Notes: generated from the letters alone by a model not told the origin. A stretch of DNA of 64,000 nucleotides from Paracoccaceae bacterium (GCA_024742405.1 JANSYP010000001.1:434001-498000); one strand, 5' to 3'. Shown: positions 8,833 through 17,758, counted from the stretch's first letter. Made by a program: numbers and translations.

Positions 8833-10490
8833 TGACCCGCGAGCGCCTGTCCCTCTTCGACACCACGCTGCGCGACGGCCAGCAGACATTCGGCGTGCAG
8901 TTTTCCACGCCGGAAAAGCTGCGCATCGCGGCGGCGCTCGATGAGCTCGGCGTCGACTATATCGAAGGCGGTTGGCCCGGGGCGAATCCGACAGACAGCG
9001 CGTTTTTTGAGGAGGCTTCGGAAACCAACGCCACGATGACCGCTTTCGGTATGACCAAGCGCGCGGGCCGGTCGGCGGAGAATGACGATGTGCTTGCCGC
9101 CGTCCTGAATGCGCGCACGCCCGCCGTCTGCCTCGTCGGCAAGTCCCACGACTACCACGTCACCCGCGCGCTCGGCATCGGGCTCGACGACAATCTCGAC
9201 AATGTCGCGCGCTCCATCTCCCATTGCGTGGATCAGGGGCGCGAGACGCTTTTCGATGCGGAGCATTTCTTTGACGGCTTTCGCGCCAATCCCGACTATG
9301 CGCTGCGCTGCCTGCACGCCGCCTACGAGGCCGGGGCTCGCTGGATGGTGCTCTGCGACACCAATGGCGGCACCCTGCCGGCCGAAATCGGGCGAACCGT
9401 GGCCGAGGTTATCGCCAGCGGAATTCCCGGGGACCGGCTGGGCATCCACACCCATGACGACACCGGCAACGCGGTGGCGGGGACACTGGCGGCCATCGAT
9501 GCAGGGGCGCGTCAGGTGCAGGGCACGCTCAATGGGCTGGGTGAGCGCTGCGGCAACGCCAACCTGACCACGCTGATCCCCACGCTTCTGCTGAAGCCCG
9601 CCTATGCAGAGCGGTTCGAGACCGGGGTCAATCCGGAGGCGCTGGAGGGGCTGACCCGGACCTCGCGGTTGCTTGACGACATCCTGAACCGGGTGCCGCT
9701 GAAATCGGCCCCCTATGTCGGGGCGTCGGCCTTTGCCCACAAGGCGGGGCTCCATGCCAGCGCGATCCTCAAGGACCCGGCGACCTACGAACATGTCACG
9801 CCGGAGACCATCGGCAATGAGCGCGTCATCCCGATGTCCAACCAAGCGGGGCAATCGAATTTGCGCCGTCGTCTGGCGGAGGCGGGGCTCGAGACCGTGC
9901 GGGATGAGCCTGCGCTGCCGCGCATTCTGGAACAGGTGAAGGACCGCGAGGCGCGCGGCTACACCTACGATACGGCTCAGGCGAGTTTCGAGCTAATGGC
10001 GCGGGCAGAGCTGGGGCTTCTGCCCGAGTTCTTCGAGGTCAAGCGCTACCGGGTCACGGTCGAGCGGCGCAAGAACAAGTACAACCGCATGGTCAGCCTG
10101 TCCGAGGCGGTCGTCGTGGTGAAGGTCGGCGGCGAAAAGAAGCTTTCGGTCTCCGAGAGCATCGATGAGACCGGCCAGGACCGCGGTCCCGTGAACGCGC
10201 TGGCCAAGGCGCTGGCCAAGGATCTGGGGCCTTATGGCGCCTTCATCGCCGACCTGCGGCTGGTCGACTTCAAGGTCCGCATCACCGATGGCGGGACCGA
10301 GGCCGTTACTCGTGTCATCATCGACAGCGAGGACGGGCAGGGACGGCGCTGGTCCACGGTGGGGGTGTCGGCGAACATCGTCGATGCGAGCTTCGAGGCA
10401 CTGCTCGATGCGATCACATGGAAGTTGGTGCGCGACGGGGCCCAGCCGATCGAGACGGTCGTGCCGCTGGCGGGCGCTTCGCGGACATGA
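8832..10490 (+). CDS. cimA: (R)-citramalate synthase
   Basis: Condenses pyruvate and acetyl-CoA to (R)-citramalate, the entry to threonine-independent isoleucine synthesis. The 552 residues match the long CimA branch of the LeuA/HMGL-like family. The motif DTTLRDGQQTFGVQFS at the N-terminus supplies the metal and acid residues, YIEGGWPGANPTD follows, and the metal-binding HTHDDTGNAVAG lies near residue 215. A LeuA-type C-terminal regulatory dimer domain starts near residue 390, consistent with feedback control by isoleucine as known for the family. The YIEGGWPG signature separates CimA from isopropylmalate and homocitrate synthases. The start overlaps the cysS stop (TAATG). Confidence 0.95.
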   Translation: MTRERLSLFDTTLRDGQQTFGVQFSTPEKLRIAAALDELGVDYIEGGWPGANPTDSAFFEEASETNATMTAFGMTKRAGRSAENDDVLAAVLNARTPAVCLVGKSHDYHVTRALGIGLDDNLDNVARSISHCVDQGRETLFDAEHFFDGFRANPDYALRCLHAAYEAGARWMVLCDTNGGTLPAEIGRTVAEVIASGIPGDRLGIHTHDDTGNAVAGTLAAIDAGARQVQGTLNGLGERCGNANLTTLIPTLLLKPAYAERFETGVNPEALEGLTRTSRLLDDILNRVPLKSAPYVGASAFAHKAGLHASAILKDPATYEHVTPETIGNERVIPMSNQAGQSNLRRRLAEAGLETVRDEPALPRILEQVKDREARGYTYDTAQASFELMARAELGLLPEFFEVKRYRVTVERRKNKYNRMVSLSEAVVVVKVGGEKKLSVSESIDETGQDRGPVNALAKALAKDLGPYGAFIADLRLVDFKVRITDGGTEAVTRVIIDSEDGQGRRWSTVGVSANIVDASFEALLDAITWKLVRDGAQPIETVVPLAGASRT

Positions 10491-11257
10491 GCCTGCAGGC
10501 CTGTGCCGATCTGGTGGCGCGGGCTGATCCGGACCGGTTCCTGGCGACCATGGCCGCGCCCGTTCCGGCCCGGCGCGTGCTCTTTCCGATCTATGCGTTC
10601 AATGTCGAGGTCGCGCGCGCGCCCTGGGTAGCGTCGGAGCCGCCGATCGCAGAGATCCGAATGCAGTGGTGGCGCGAGGTGCTGGAGGAAATCGCGGCAT
10701 CGGGCACCGTGCGGGCCCATGAGGTGACCACCCCTCTGGCCGATGCACTCGATCCTACCGGTGCCGCGGTGCTGGACCGGTTGATCGGCGCGCGGCGGTG
10801 GGATGTCTATAGCGCGCCCTTTGAGGATGAGGCTCATTTCAGCGAGTATCTCGACGCGACGGCCGGGGGGCTGACGTGGGTTTCGGCCCGTGCGCTCGGA
10901 GCGCTGCCGCCGGGGGCTGAGCCGGTCGTGCGTGATGCGGGCTGGGCGGCCGGGCTTGCGGGGTTCTTGCGGGCGGTGCCGGAGCTTTGGGCACGCGGGC
11001 GTCAGCCTCTGCTCGATGACGGCGACGCCGCGTTGAAGGCTCTCGCGGACCAGGGGCTCGACCGGCTGTCCCGTGCAACGGCGCAGCGGGCGGTGCTGCC
11101 GCGCACCGCAGCGCCGGCCCTCTTGGCAGGCTGGCAAACGCGGCAGGTGCTGACGGCGGCGCGGTCCGACCCGGGACGGGTGCGAGACGGGCGGCTGGAG
11201 CTTTCGGCTGCACGCAAGCGGCTGCTGTTGATCCGGCGGAGCATGGCTGGCTGGTGA
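10487..11257 (+). CDS. Squalene/phytoene synthase-like protein (probably not a canonical synthase)
   Basis: A 256-residue all-alpha protein of the squalene/phytoene synthase superfamily, with RRVLFPIYAFNVEVARAPW, IRMQWWREVLEEI and a later EDEAHFSEYLDATAG block. The first aspartate-rich motif of true synthases (DxxxD) is not evident: the first helix reads FNVEVARAPW. This resembles the NDUFAF6-like branch, linked in eukaryotes to respiratory complex I assembly, rather than a carotenoid enzyme. The bacterial role is unknown. Its ATG lies inside the cimA stop (ATGA overlap), so it is translated with cysS-cimA. Confidence 0.8.
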   Translation: MSLQACADLVARADPDRFLATMAAPVPARRVLFPIYAFNVEVARAPWVASEPPIAEIRMQWWREVLEEIAASGTVRAHEVTTPLADALDPTGAAVLDRLIGARRWDVYSAPFEDEAHFSEYLDATAGGLTWVSARALGALPPGAEPVVRDAGWAAGLAGFLRAVPELWARGRQPLLDDGDAALKALADQGLDRLSRATAQRAVLPRTAAPALLAGWQTRQVLTAARSDPGRVRDGRLELSAARKRLLLIRRSMAGW

Positions 11258-11659
11258 AGCGCAGCCGCGCCATCGAATCCGCAAGAACCGATTCTGTCCG
11301 CGCGTGTCGCCAGGAGTTTTTCCGATCCAAACATGCAGTGCTGAGGATTTGGTCTTTGGGGTAACCAGCCGAACCAATTGTTACCAAAATTGCATCATTA
11401 GCAAAAAAATACGTTAATTATGCGCAAACGGACGGGCGTGCTCCTATCGAAGCGGATAGAACTTCTGCCCAGCGAGTGACGATTTTTCAACCAGCGACTG
11501 TTTCGAGTAACCAGTGGGCCCGGTCTGTCGCTGGCAGGCCGGGCCGCGTTCCTCTGCGCTATGGCGTGTGGTTCAGCAGGGGAGGCGCGACTCGGGCGAT
11601 GTCGCGTTGTCCCTGACGGCCAGGACGCAGTGCGGTGACCGCAATCCTACTCCGACCTC
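11258..11659. other. 402-bp non-coding gap between convergent genes
   Basis: No convincing coding sequence is seen on either strand. The left half is unusually AT-rich around 11377-11430. It holds an inverted repeat GGTAAC-N14-GTTACC at about 11360-11385. The right half holds a strong GC hairpin at 11517-11545. With converging genes on both sides, transcription termination is the simplest use; a small RNA cannot be excluded. Confidence 0.5.
11517..11545. terminator. GC-rich hairpin between convergent genes, possible terminator
   Basis: GGCCCGGTCTG pairs with CAGGCCGGGCC across a 7-base loop, giving an 11-bp stem with one G-T pair. It is not followed by a T-run on either strand, so it is not a textbook intrinsic terminator. 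It lies 260 bp after the phytoene-synthase-like gene and 115 bp after the end of the leftward MFS gene. Confidence 0.4.
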
Positions 11660-12925
11660 TCACCGGGCAACGGTGTCCGGGCGCAGGCGCATCCACAGCA
11701 GCGCGCCGAAAGCCAACATCAGGAAAGGCGTCATGGCCATATTGACAGCCGACCATCCTGCAACCGGATCGCCGCCGGTACAGTTCATCAGCCCGCCGGA
11801 CGCCAGCGAGGCCAGGGTCACCGCGCCAAAGACGAACATGTCGTTGAGACCTTGGACTCGGCCCTGTTCCTGAGGGCTGTGCGCCTCCGACAACATGGCC
11901 GTCGCGCCGATAAAGCCGAAGTTCCAGCCCAGGCCCAGCAGGATCAGCGCGATGAAGAAATTGCCCAGATCGACGCCGGCAAGCCCGACCCCGCCTGCAA
12001 GCGCGAGAATCACGAGGCCCGTGCCAACGATCCGTGCCGCGCCGAAGCGGGCAATCAGATGGCCGGTGAAGAAGGACGGACCGAACATCGCCAACACATG
12101 GGCCGAAACGACATTGGCCGCATCTGCGGTGGCAAATCCGCATCCGACCACGGCGAGCGGTGTGGAGGTCATCACAAGGCTCATGAGCCCGTAGCTGACC
12201 ATGCCGCAGAGCATTGCGATGGCAATCTTGGGATCGCGCAACAGCTCCATGCGTGACCGTCCGCGTGCCTCGCCCTGCGCGGCGCGGCGCGGACGCGGGA
12301 TGTTGAGAAAGAAAAAGAGGCCCATGCCGACCAGGTTGATCGACATCGCGGCGAAATAGGTGCCTAGAAAGGGAATAGGCAGCAAATCGGTGGTGAACTT
12401 GACCAGTTGCGGGCCGAGGATCGCGGAGGCCAGGCCGCCGGCCAGGACGTAGGAGATTGCCTTCGGTCGGAAGGCAGGGCTCGCGGTATCGGCGGCTGCG
12501 AAACGGTAGAATCCCTGTGCCGAAACATAGATTCCCGTCAGGTAGCTGCCGATCAGAAAGAGCGGAAAGGAGGCCTGTACGAGCCCAACCGCGCCGATCA
12601 GGGACCCCAGCAGCCCACCGGTCGCGCCGATCAGAAAGCCGGGGCGACGACCGAGGCGTTGCATCACTGCCGAAAGCCAGGGCGCCGTCGTCATGGATCC
12701 GAAGACCGTGAGCGAGATCGGCAGCGTGGCGAGGCAGGGATTTGGCGCGAGCATGAGGCCGGCGAGACCGCCGACAATGAAGATCATCACCACCTGGCTG
12801 CCCAGAAGCGATTGCGCAGCAACGAGCACCCAGACATTGCGTCGGGCTTTGGCGTCGGAGGCAGCATCGGTGACAGTGTCCGGGGGCTGCGCCCCGGCGT
12901 CCTGGGAGGCGGTTGTCTCGGCCAT
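11660..12925 (-). CDS. MFS transporter encoded in the cobalamin operon
   Basis: A 421-residue integral membrane protein with about 12 hydrophobic helices after a 28-residue polar N-terminus. Helix 1 begins VWVLVAAQSLLGSQVVMIFIV, and the cytoplasmic loop after helix 2-3 reads MQRLGRRPGFLIGATGG, the MFS loop motif (R-x-G-R-R). The late segment SEAHSPQEQGRVQGLNDM also fits MFS exporters. Substrate cannot be read from sequence. The gene begins only 8 bp after cobB and is in line with cobA, so a link to corrinoid precursor or vitamin movement is plausible but unproven. Confidence 0.85.
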   Translation of the reverse strand: MAETTASQDAGAQPPDTVTDAASDAKARRNVWVLVAAQSLLGSQVVMIFIVGGLAGLMLAPNPCLATLPISLTVFGSMTTAPWLSAVMQRLGRRPGFLIGATGGLLGSLIGAVGLVQASFPLFLIGSYLTGIYVSAQGFYRFAAADTASPAFRPKAISYVLAGGLASAILGPQLVKFTTDLLPIPFLGTYFAAMSINLVGMGLFFFLNIPRPRRAAQGEARGRSRMELLRDPKIAIAMLCGMVSYGLMSLVMTSTPLAVVGCGFATADAANVVSAHVLAMFGPSFFTGHLIARFGAARIVGTGLVILALAGGVGLAGVDLGNFFIALILLGLGWNFGFIGATAMLSEAHSPQEQGRVQGLNDMFVFGAVTLASLASGGLMNCTGGDPVAGWSAVNMAMTPFLMLAFGALLWMRLRPDTVAR

Positions 12926-12933
12926 GGTGCGGC

Positions 12934-14268
12934 TTAGCGCGCCGTGGCGGTTTGCGAAAGGCCCGGAGACGCCCGGTCAATCAGATGTGCGAAGGAGCCG
13001 CAGACCGTCCCCGCCCGCAAGCCCATGTCCGGCAGTACGCTGCCGTCCGCATCGGCCGCCGAAAAGAGAGCTGTCCCACGGGCGGACAGGGTCGTCGCAT
13101 AGTGAAACTCGTGTCCGGCCCAGGCTCCGGCAAGTGGCACGTGGTCCGTCGCAAGCTGTCGGTAGCCCAGATGCAGGCGTCGCGTCGCGAAAGAGGTGTC
13201 GAGATCCAGAAGTCCCGCCATCCGGTGTGCATGGCCTTGGGCATCGGTAAGGCTTTGCCCCAGCACCATATAGCCGCCGCACTCTCCGTACACTGTGGCG
13301 CCGCGCTCGGCCGCCCGGGTCACGCTGTCCCAGACCCCCCGCATCGCGGCCAGTTCTCCGGCGTGGAGTTCGGGATAGCCCCCCGGAAGCAGGACCGCGT
13401 CGACTTCGGGCGCCACCGGCTGACCCGAGAGCGGGGAGAACGGGTGCAGGCTCGCGCCCGCGGCGTGCCAGGCGTCGAGCATGTGCGCATAGGCGAAGGC
13501 GAAGGCCGCGTCGCGCGCCACCGCGATTCGGCTGCCCAGCGGCGACAGCGTGGGAGGGGGCTGAGCGTGCGCGGGCAAGGGGGAGGCGAGCGCCGCTAGG
13601 GCATCGAGGTCGATGTGACTCGCTGCGGCATCGGCGGCGCGGTCCAGAAAACCCGAGAGATCGGGATGCTCGGATGCCTGAACCAGTCCAAGATGCCGGT
13701 CTGGCAGTGCGAGGTCGGTTTGACGTGGCACCGCTCCCAGAACCGGCAAGCCGCTGGGGGCGAGCGCCGCGCGCAGCATCGCGGTATGGCGCTGGGATCC
13801 GACACGGTTGAGGATCACGCCCGCAATCCTGACCCCAGAGTCATGGCGAGCGAAGCCTTCCACCAGGGGAGCCACGGACTGAGCCATGCGCGCCGCATCC
13901 ACAATCAGCACGACCGGAAGGCCGAGGAGACGGGAGAGATCGGCGGTTGCGCCCCGGCCCGCAAGCCCGGCCCCGTCGAAGAGGCCCATGGCGCCCTCAA
14001 TCAGAAGCAAGCCGGGACCGGCGGCCAGCGCCTTCAGGCGGTCCGGCGACATCGCCCAAGCATCCAGGTTGACGCAGGGTAATCCACAGGCGGCGGTGTG
14101 GAAGGCCGGGTCGATATAGTCAGGGCCTGACTTCGCGCCGTGTACCGGCCCCTCCGCCGACGGTTCGCGGCGCGAGAGTGCCCGCAGCAGCGCCAGCGTC
14201 AGCGTGGTCTTGCCGCTGCCCGAATTCGGAGCGCCAAGGATCAGTCCGCGGCCCCGCGCTGGCGTCAC
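12934..14268 (-). CDS. cobB: Cobyrinic acid a,c-diamide synthase (hydrogenobyrinate form in aerobic pathway)
   Basis: ATP- and glutamine-dependent amidation of carboxylates a and c of the corrin ring. The 444-residue product starts with a dethiobiotin-synthetase-like domain with P-loop APNSGSGKTTLTLAL and ends in a glutamine amidotransferase domain with the nucleophile elbow ECGGYMVLG and a late HLGYRQL block. The start is a GTG at 14268 that overlaps the cobA stop by 4 bp (GTGA). Which ring form is used depends on the pathway; cobT elsewhere in the window favours the late-cobalt aerobic route. Confidence 0.94.
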   Translation of the reverse strand: MTPARGRGLILGAPNSGSGKTTLTLALLRALSRREPSAEGPVHGAKSGPDYIDPAFHTAACGLPCVNLDAWAMSPDRLKALAAGPGLLLIEGAMGLFDGAGLAGRGATADLSRLLGLPVVLIVDAARMAQSVAPLVEGFARHDSGVRIAGVILNRVGSQRHTAMLRAALAPSGLPVLGAVPRQTDLALPDRHLGLVQASEHPDLSGFLDRAADAAASHIDLDALAALASPLPAHAQPPPTLSPLGSRIAVARDAAFAFAYAHMLDAWHAAGASLHPFSPLSGQPVAPEVDAVLLPGGYPELHAGELAAMRGVWDSVTRAAERGATVYGECGGYMVLGQSLTDAQGHAHRMAGLLDLDTSFATRRLHLGYRQLATDHVPLAGAWAGHEFHYATTLSARGTALFSAADADGSVLPDMGLRAGTVCGSFAHLIDRASPGLSQTATAR

Positions 14269-15119
14269 GAGATCTCGGCCGGCCGCCCGCGCTGCAACGG
14301 GTCGAGATTGCGCGGCGCCTCGCCACGAGCCAGTGCCTGCCAGTCGAGGGCCTGGCGCATCAGCACAGCGCGACCGATACAGATCACTGCCGGCGGGGTC
14401 AGCCCGGCCTCCGATACGTCCGAGAACGCACGGTCCAGGCGTGTCTCGACGATCCGTTCGTCGGCATTGGTTGCCGAGGACACGACACAGACCGGGTCGG
14501 CCGGGTCGCGCCCGCCCGCGATCAGTCGCTGCGCGATCGTGTCGAGATGTTTCATGCCCATATAGACCACGATGACCTGAGCGCCCTGGGCGAGAGCCTC
14601 CCAGTTGACCGCGTTCGGGGCCTCGCCGGTCTGGTCGTGGCCTGTCACGAAGGCCACCGATTGATTGACGTCGCGATGGGTGACGGGGATGCCGGCATAG
14701 GCCAGCCCACCGACGCCAGCGGTGATGCCCGGCACAATCCGAAAGGGCACGCCGTGCTGGATCAGGCTCTGGGCCTCTTCGCCGCCACGCCCAAAGACGA
14801 ACGGATCGCCGCCCTTGAGCCGCAGCACACGTTTGCCGGCCTGCGCGAGCTCCACCAGATGCAGAGAGATGTCGCGTTGCAGCGCCGACGGCTTGCCGCC
14901 GCGCTTTCCGGCGAAGATCGTCTCGGTTCCTGGTGCGCGCCAGTCGAGGATGCGGCGGTCAAGCAGTGCGTCATAGACGATGACGTCGGCCTGGCGCAGG
15001 GCGCTCAGCGCATGCAGCGTCAACAGCCCGGGATCGCCCGGCCCGGCGCCGCACAGCCAGACCCATCCAGGCTCGATTCGGGGCCAGTCGTCGGCGGGAA
15101 GATGGGGTGCTTCGATCAT
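14265..15119 (-). CDS. cobA: Uroporphyrinogen-III C-methyltransferase
   Basis: SAM-dependent methylation of uroporphyrinogen III at C2 and C7 to precorrin-2, the branch point from heme to cobalamin and siroheme. The 284 residues carry the tetrapyrrole methylase signature GAGPGDPGLLTLHAL, VIYDALL-like VIVYDALLD, the GKRGGKPS loop, LKGGDPFVFGRGGEE, and the SAM-site block PGITAGVGGLAYAGIPVTHR. No CysG-type dehydrogenase domain is fused. The ATG at 15119 gives a short leader before the domain; an upstream TTG is less likely. It is divergent from cbiD over a 108-bp gap and first in cobA-cobB-MFS. Confidence 0.95.
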   Translation of the reverse strand: MIEAPHLPADDWPRIEPGWVWLCGAGPGDPGLLTLHALSALRQADVIVYDALLDRRILDWRAPGTETIFAGKRGGKPSALQRDISLHLVELAQAGKRVLRLKGGDPFVFGRGGEEAQSLIQHGVPFRIVPGITAGVGGLAYAGIPVTHRDVNQSVAFVTGHDQTGEAPNAVNWEALAQGAQVIVVYMGMKHLDTIAQRLIAGGRDPADPVCVVSSATNADERIVETRLDRAFSDVSEAGLTPPAVICIGRAVLMRQALDWQALARGEAPRNLDPLQRGRPAEIS

Positions 15120-15193
15120 CGCTGTTGTATGGCGGGGCAGGGTTTCGTGCAAAAGGGCGTTCAGCGCCGCAGGACTACGTCCGTTGACGCGGC

Positions 15194-15227
15194 TTGGCGC
15201 GGAACAGGCCGCTGGTATAACCGCCCC
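15194..15227 (+). promoter_or_regulatory. Candidate promoter for cbiD, possibly giving a leaderless mRNA
   Basis: TTGGCG at 15194-15199 and TATAAC at 15216-15221 are separated by 16 bp and resemble sigma-70 -35 and -10 elements. The -10 box ends only 6 bases before the cbiD ATG at 15228, so transcription would begin at or beside the A of the start codon. The bases before the ATG (CCGCCCC) contain no purine-rich ribosome site. Read by eye, with no experimental support. Confidence 0.4.
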
Positions 15228-16286
15228 ATGGAAGATGCCAATCCCAAAACGCTACGACGTGGCTGGACCACGGGGGCCTGCGCTACCGCGGCGGTCAAGG
15301 GAGCGCTGAGCCGGTGCTGGGACGGCGAATGGCCTGAGCGGGTTGAGCTGCTGTTGCCGCGGGGCGAGCGGCCCGTGTTCGGGCTGGTGGATTGCGCGGA
15401 GGGTCCCGGCTGGGCCGAGTGCGGGGTGGTCAAGGATGCGGGCGACGATCCGGACGTGACCCATGGCTGCACGGTGATGGCCCGGGTCGCCCCCGGAGGC
15501 GAGGGCGTGCGTTTTGCCGCCGGTGCCGGCGTGGGCATTGTCACCCGGGCCGGTCTGCCGATCGGGGTGGGCGAGCCTGCGATCAACCCGGTGCCGCGCG
15601 AGATGATGGCTCAGATCGTGGCTGGCCTGGCCGAGCGGTTTGATCGCCCTGCGGCGGCAGAGATCACCATTTCCATCCCCGGCGGCGCCGTGCTGGCTGA
15701 CAAGACCTGGAATCCGCGATTGGGGATCGAAGGCGGTTTGTCGATCCTTGGTACGACGGGTGTCGTCCGACCGTTTTCCTGCGCGGCCTGGATAGCCTCG
15801 ATCCATCGCGGCATCGATGTCGCGCGCGCCGGGGGACTGACCCATGTGGCCGGGTGTACGGGGGCGACGAGCGAAGCGGCTGTGCAGGCGGCCTACGGTC
15901 TGCCGGACCACGCAATGCTCGACATGGGGGATTTCGCTGGGGGATTGCTCAAATACCTTGCTGCTCACCCTGTGGCGCGGGTCACGATCGGCGGCGGCAT
16001 CGGCAAGATGACAAAGCTTGCCCAAGGCGCGCGCGATCTGCATTCCAGGCGCTCTCGGGTGGATTTCGCCGCTCTGGGCGCGCTGGCGCGAGCACGGGGG
16101 TTGCCGGATGTGTCCGGCGCCGGAACGGCGCTGGAGGCGTTGGAGCGGGCCGGACCGGGTCTTGCGCAGGCGGTGGCGGAAGGCGCGTTGGACACGGTCC
16201 GGACGATCCTCCGGGACGCGCCGGTGCAGCCCGATGTCATGGTCGTGAACCGGGCTGGCGAGATCCTGGGCCGGGCCGGGTCATGA
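15228..16286 (+). CDS. cbiD: Cobalt-precorrin-5B C1-methyltransferase
   Basis: C1 methylation with ring contraction chemistry in corrin synthesis. The 352-residue product has the CbiD N-terminal motif RRGWTTGACATAAVKGAL, the middle GAGVGIVTRAGLPIGVGEPAINP and late IGGGIGKMTKLAQG. CbiD is classically the anaerobic-pathway enzyme, but it also appears in alphaproteobacteria lacking CobF, where it can take the same step, so its presence beside cobK and with cobT in the window is not contradictory. The ATG at 15228 lies just after a -10-like box. The stop overlaps cobK (ATGA). Confidence 0.94.
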   Translation: MEDANPKTLRRGWTTGACATAAVKGALSRCWDGEWPERVELLLPRGERPVFGLVDCAEGPGWAECGVVKDAGDDPDVTHGCTVMARVAPGGEGVRFAAGAGVGIVTRAGLPIGVGEPAINPVPREMMAQIVAGLAERFDRPAAAEITISIPGGAVLADKTWNPRLGIEGGLSILGTTGVVRPFSCAAWIASIHRGIDVARAGGLTHVAGCTGATSEAAVQAAYGLPDHAMLDMGDFAGGLLKYLAAHPVARVTIGGGIGKMTKLAQGARDLHSRRSRVDFAALGALARARGLPDVSGAGTALEALERAGPGLAQAVAEGALDTVRTILRDAPVQPDVMVVNRAGEILGRAGS

Positions 16287-17017
16287 GCCTGTTGATCCTC
16301 GGCGGGACCGGCGAGGCGCGGGATCTCGCAGCTGCGTTGCGCGGCAGCCCCGGTGCGCGCGTGTCCCTGGCTGGCGCAACGCGGCAGGCTCTGGACCTCG
16401 CTCTCCCGGTCCGGCGCGGCGGTTTCGGTAGCGCCGAAGGGTTTGCGGACTACCTGCGGTACGAGAGCATTTCGGCCGTTTTGGATGCCACACATCCCTT
16501 CGCGGTGCGCATCACGGCGCGCAGCCGCGCGGTCTGCGACAGGCTCGGTGTGCCGTATCGTCAGCTGCTGCGTCCGCCCTGGGCTCCCGGCCCCGGGGAT
16601 CGCTGGCACAGCGTGCCGGACGCCAAGGCAGCGGTGGCCAAACTGCCCCCGGATGCGACCGTATTCCTGGCCACGGGCCGGCAAACTCTAGATGAATTCG
16701 TGGGGCTCGGGGCGCGGCAGGTCTTTGTCCGGGTGATTGATCCGCCCAGGGCGAAGTTTCCGTTTGGCAGGGGACGGTTCATCGTTGGCCGCCCGCCTTT
16801 TGCGCTTCCCGACGAGACGGCACTGTTCACGGCTTTGGGTGTGGACTGGCTGGTCGTCAAAAACTCCGGTGGCGCGCGGGGCTGGGCCAAGTTGGAGGCC
16901 GCCCGCACCCTCCGGCTGCCTGTGGTGATGATTGCGCGACCACCGGGGCCGCAGGATCGGACGTTTCGCGACGTCGCGGCCGCAGTGGACTGGGTGCGCG
17001 AGGAGGCGCCGGTATGA
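16283..17017 (+). CDS. cobK: Precorrin-6A reductase
   Basis: NADPH-dependent reduction of precorrin-6A (or its cobalt form) in the corrin pathway. The 244 residues begin MSLLILGGTGEARDLAAAL, the dinucleotide-binding start of CobK/CbiJ. The family signatures VLDATHPFAVRIT, FLATGRQTLDEF and the C-terminal LVVKNSGGARGWAKLEAARTL follow. It is coupled to cbiD upstream and to a DNA glycosylase gene downstream by 4-bp ATGA overlaps. Confidence 0.95.
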   Translation: MSLLILGGTGEARDLAAALRGSPGARVSLAGATRQALDLALPVRRGGFGSAEGFADYLRYESISAVLDATHPFAVRITARSRAVCDRLGVPYRQLLRPPWAPGPGDRWHSVPDAKAAVAKLPPDATVFLATGRQTLDEFVGLGARQVFVRVIDPPRAKFPFGRGRFIVGRPPFALPDETALFTALGVDWLVVKNSGGARGWAKLEAARTLRLPVVMIARPPGPQDRTFRDVAAAVDWVREEAPV

Positions 17018-17676
17018 GCGAGGATATGGCTCCGGTCGGGCGGATCATCGAGACACCGAACTGTGTTGCCGAGGGCGCGGATTGGCTCGCCAGGGCAGAG
17101 CCGCGCTTTGCCGCGGCGCTGGAACTGACCGGCCCACTGCCACTCCGCCGACGGCGGGACGGGTTCGAAGCGCTGCTCGCCGCGATCGTCAGCCAGCAGG
17201 TCAGCGTGGCCGCAGCCGATGCGATCTGGGGACGGTTGAGGGCGGCGCGCCTCACGGGGCCGCGCAAAATCGCCTGGGCGAGCGATGACGATCTGCGCGC
17301 CTGTGGCCTGTCGCGGCAAAAGATCCGCTACGCACGGGAACTGTCGGGGTCCGGCATCCGTTTTGCAGCGCTGCGAGCGGCGCCGACCGACGAGGTGATC
17401 GGCACGCTGGTCGAGGTGCCTGGGATCGGGCGCTGGACCGCCGAGATCTATGCGATGTTCTCGCTTGGGCGGGCGGATGTTTTCGCCCCGGGCGATCTGG
17501 CCTTGCAAGAGGCCGCCCGGCTGCTCTTCGAGCTGGAGGACCGCCCGCGCGAAGCGGTGTTGCGGGACATGGCCGAAGACTGGGCGCCATGGCGCGCCGT
17601 CGCCGCCCGTCTGCTCTGGGCCTATTACGCCCATGCCAAGCGCCGCGAGGGGGTCTCGTCGGCCGCCGGTCGCTGA
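17014..17676 (+). CDS. DNA-3-methyladenine glycosylase II-like (AlkA/HhH-GPD family)
   Basis: Base-excision repair glycosylase that removes alkylated bases. The 220-residue product has the HhH-GPD core: [22 protein letters not shown], then the hairpin [21 protein letters not shown], and the catalytic aspartate in [15 protein letters not shown], as in AlkA. It lacks the N-terminal AlkA beta domain, giving a short form common in this order. It overlaps the cobK stop by 4 bp, an odd partner for corrin synthesis; co-transcription may be incidental. Confidence 0.9.
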   Translation: MSEDMAPVGRIIETPNCVAEGADWLARAEPRFAAALELTGPLPLRRRRDGFEALLAAIVSQQVSVAAADAIWGRLRAARLTGPRKIAWASDDDLRACGLSRQKIRYARELSGSGIRFAALRAAPTDEVIGTLVEVPGIGRWTAEIYAMFSLGRADVFAPGDLALQEAARLLFELEDRPREAVLRDMAEDWAPWRAVAARLLWAYYAHAKRREGVSSAAGR

Positions 17677-17758
17677 GCCGTGGCGACAGAGTCACCCTGC
17701 GCCCCGGCATGTTCTCCGACCGGTGACAGGGCGCGCGCCACCGGTTAGGGACGCCGGA

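Noticed and set aside
8415-9854. 479-residue minus-strand frame across cysS and cimA
   Set aside because: It spans the junction of two real genes on the opposite strand and has no family motif.
10487-11257. Calling this gene phytoene synthase (crtB)
   Set aside because: The first Asp-rich motif is not visible and no carotenoid gene is adjacent.
15120-15227. Cobalamin riboswitch upstream of cobA or cbiD
   Set aside because: The gap is only 108 bp and shared by both promoters, no B12 box (GCCACTG) is present, and no suitable fold was seen.
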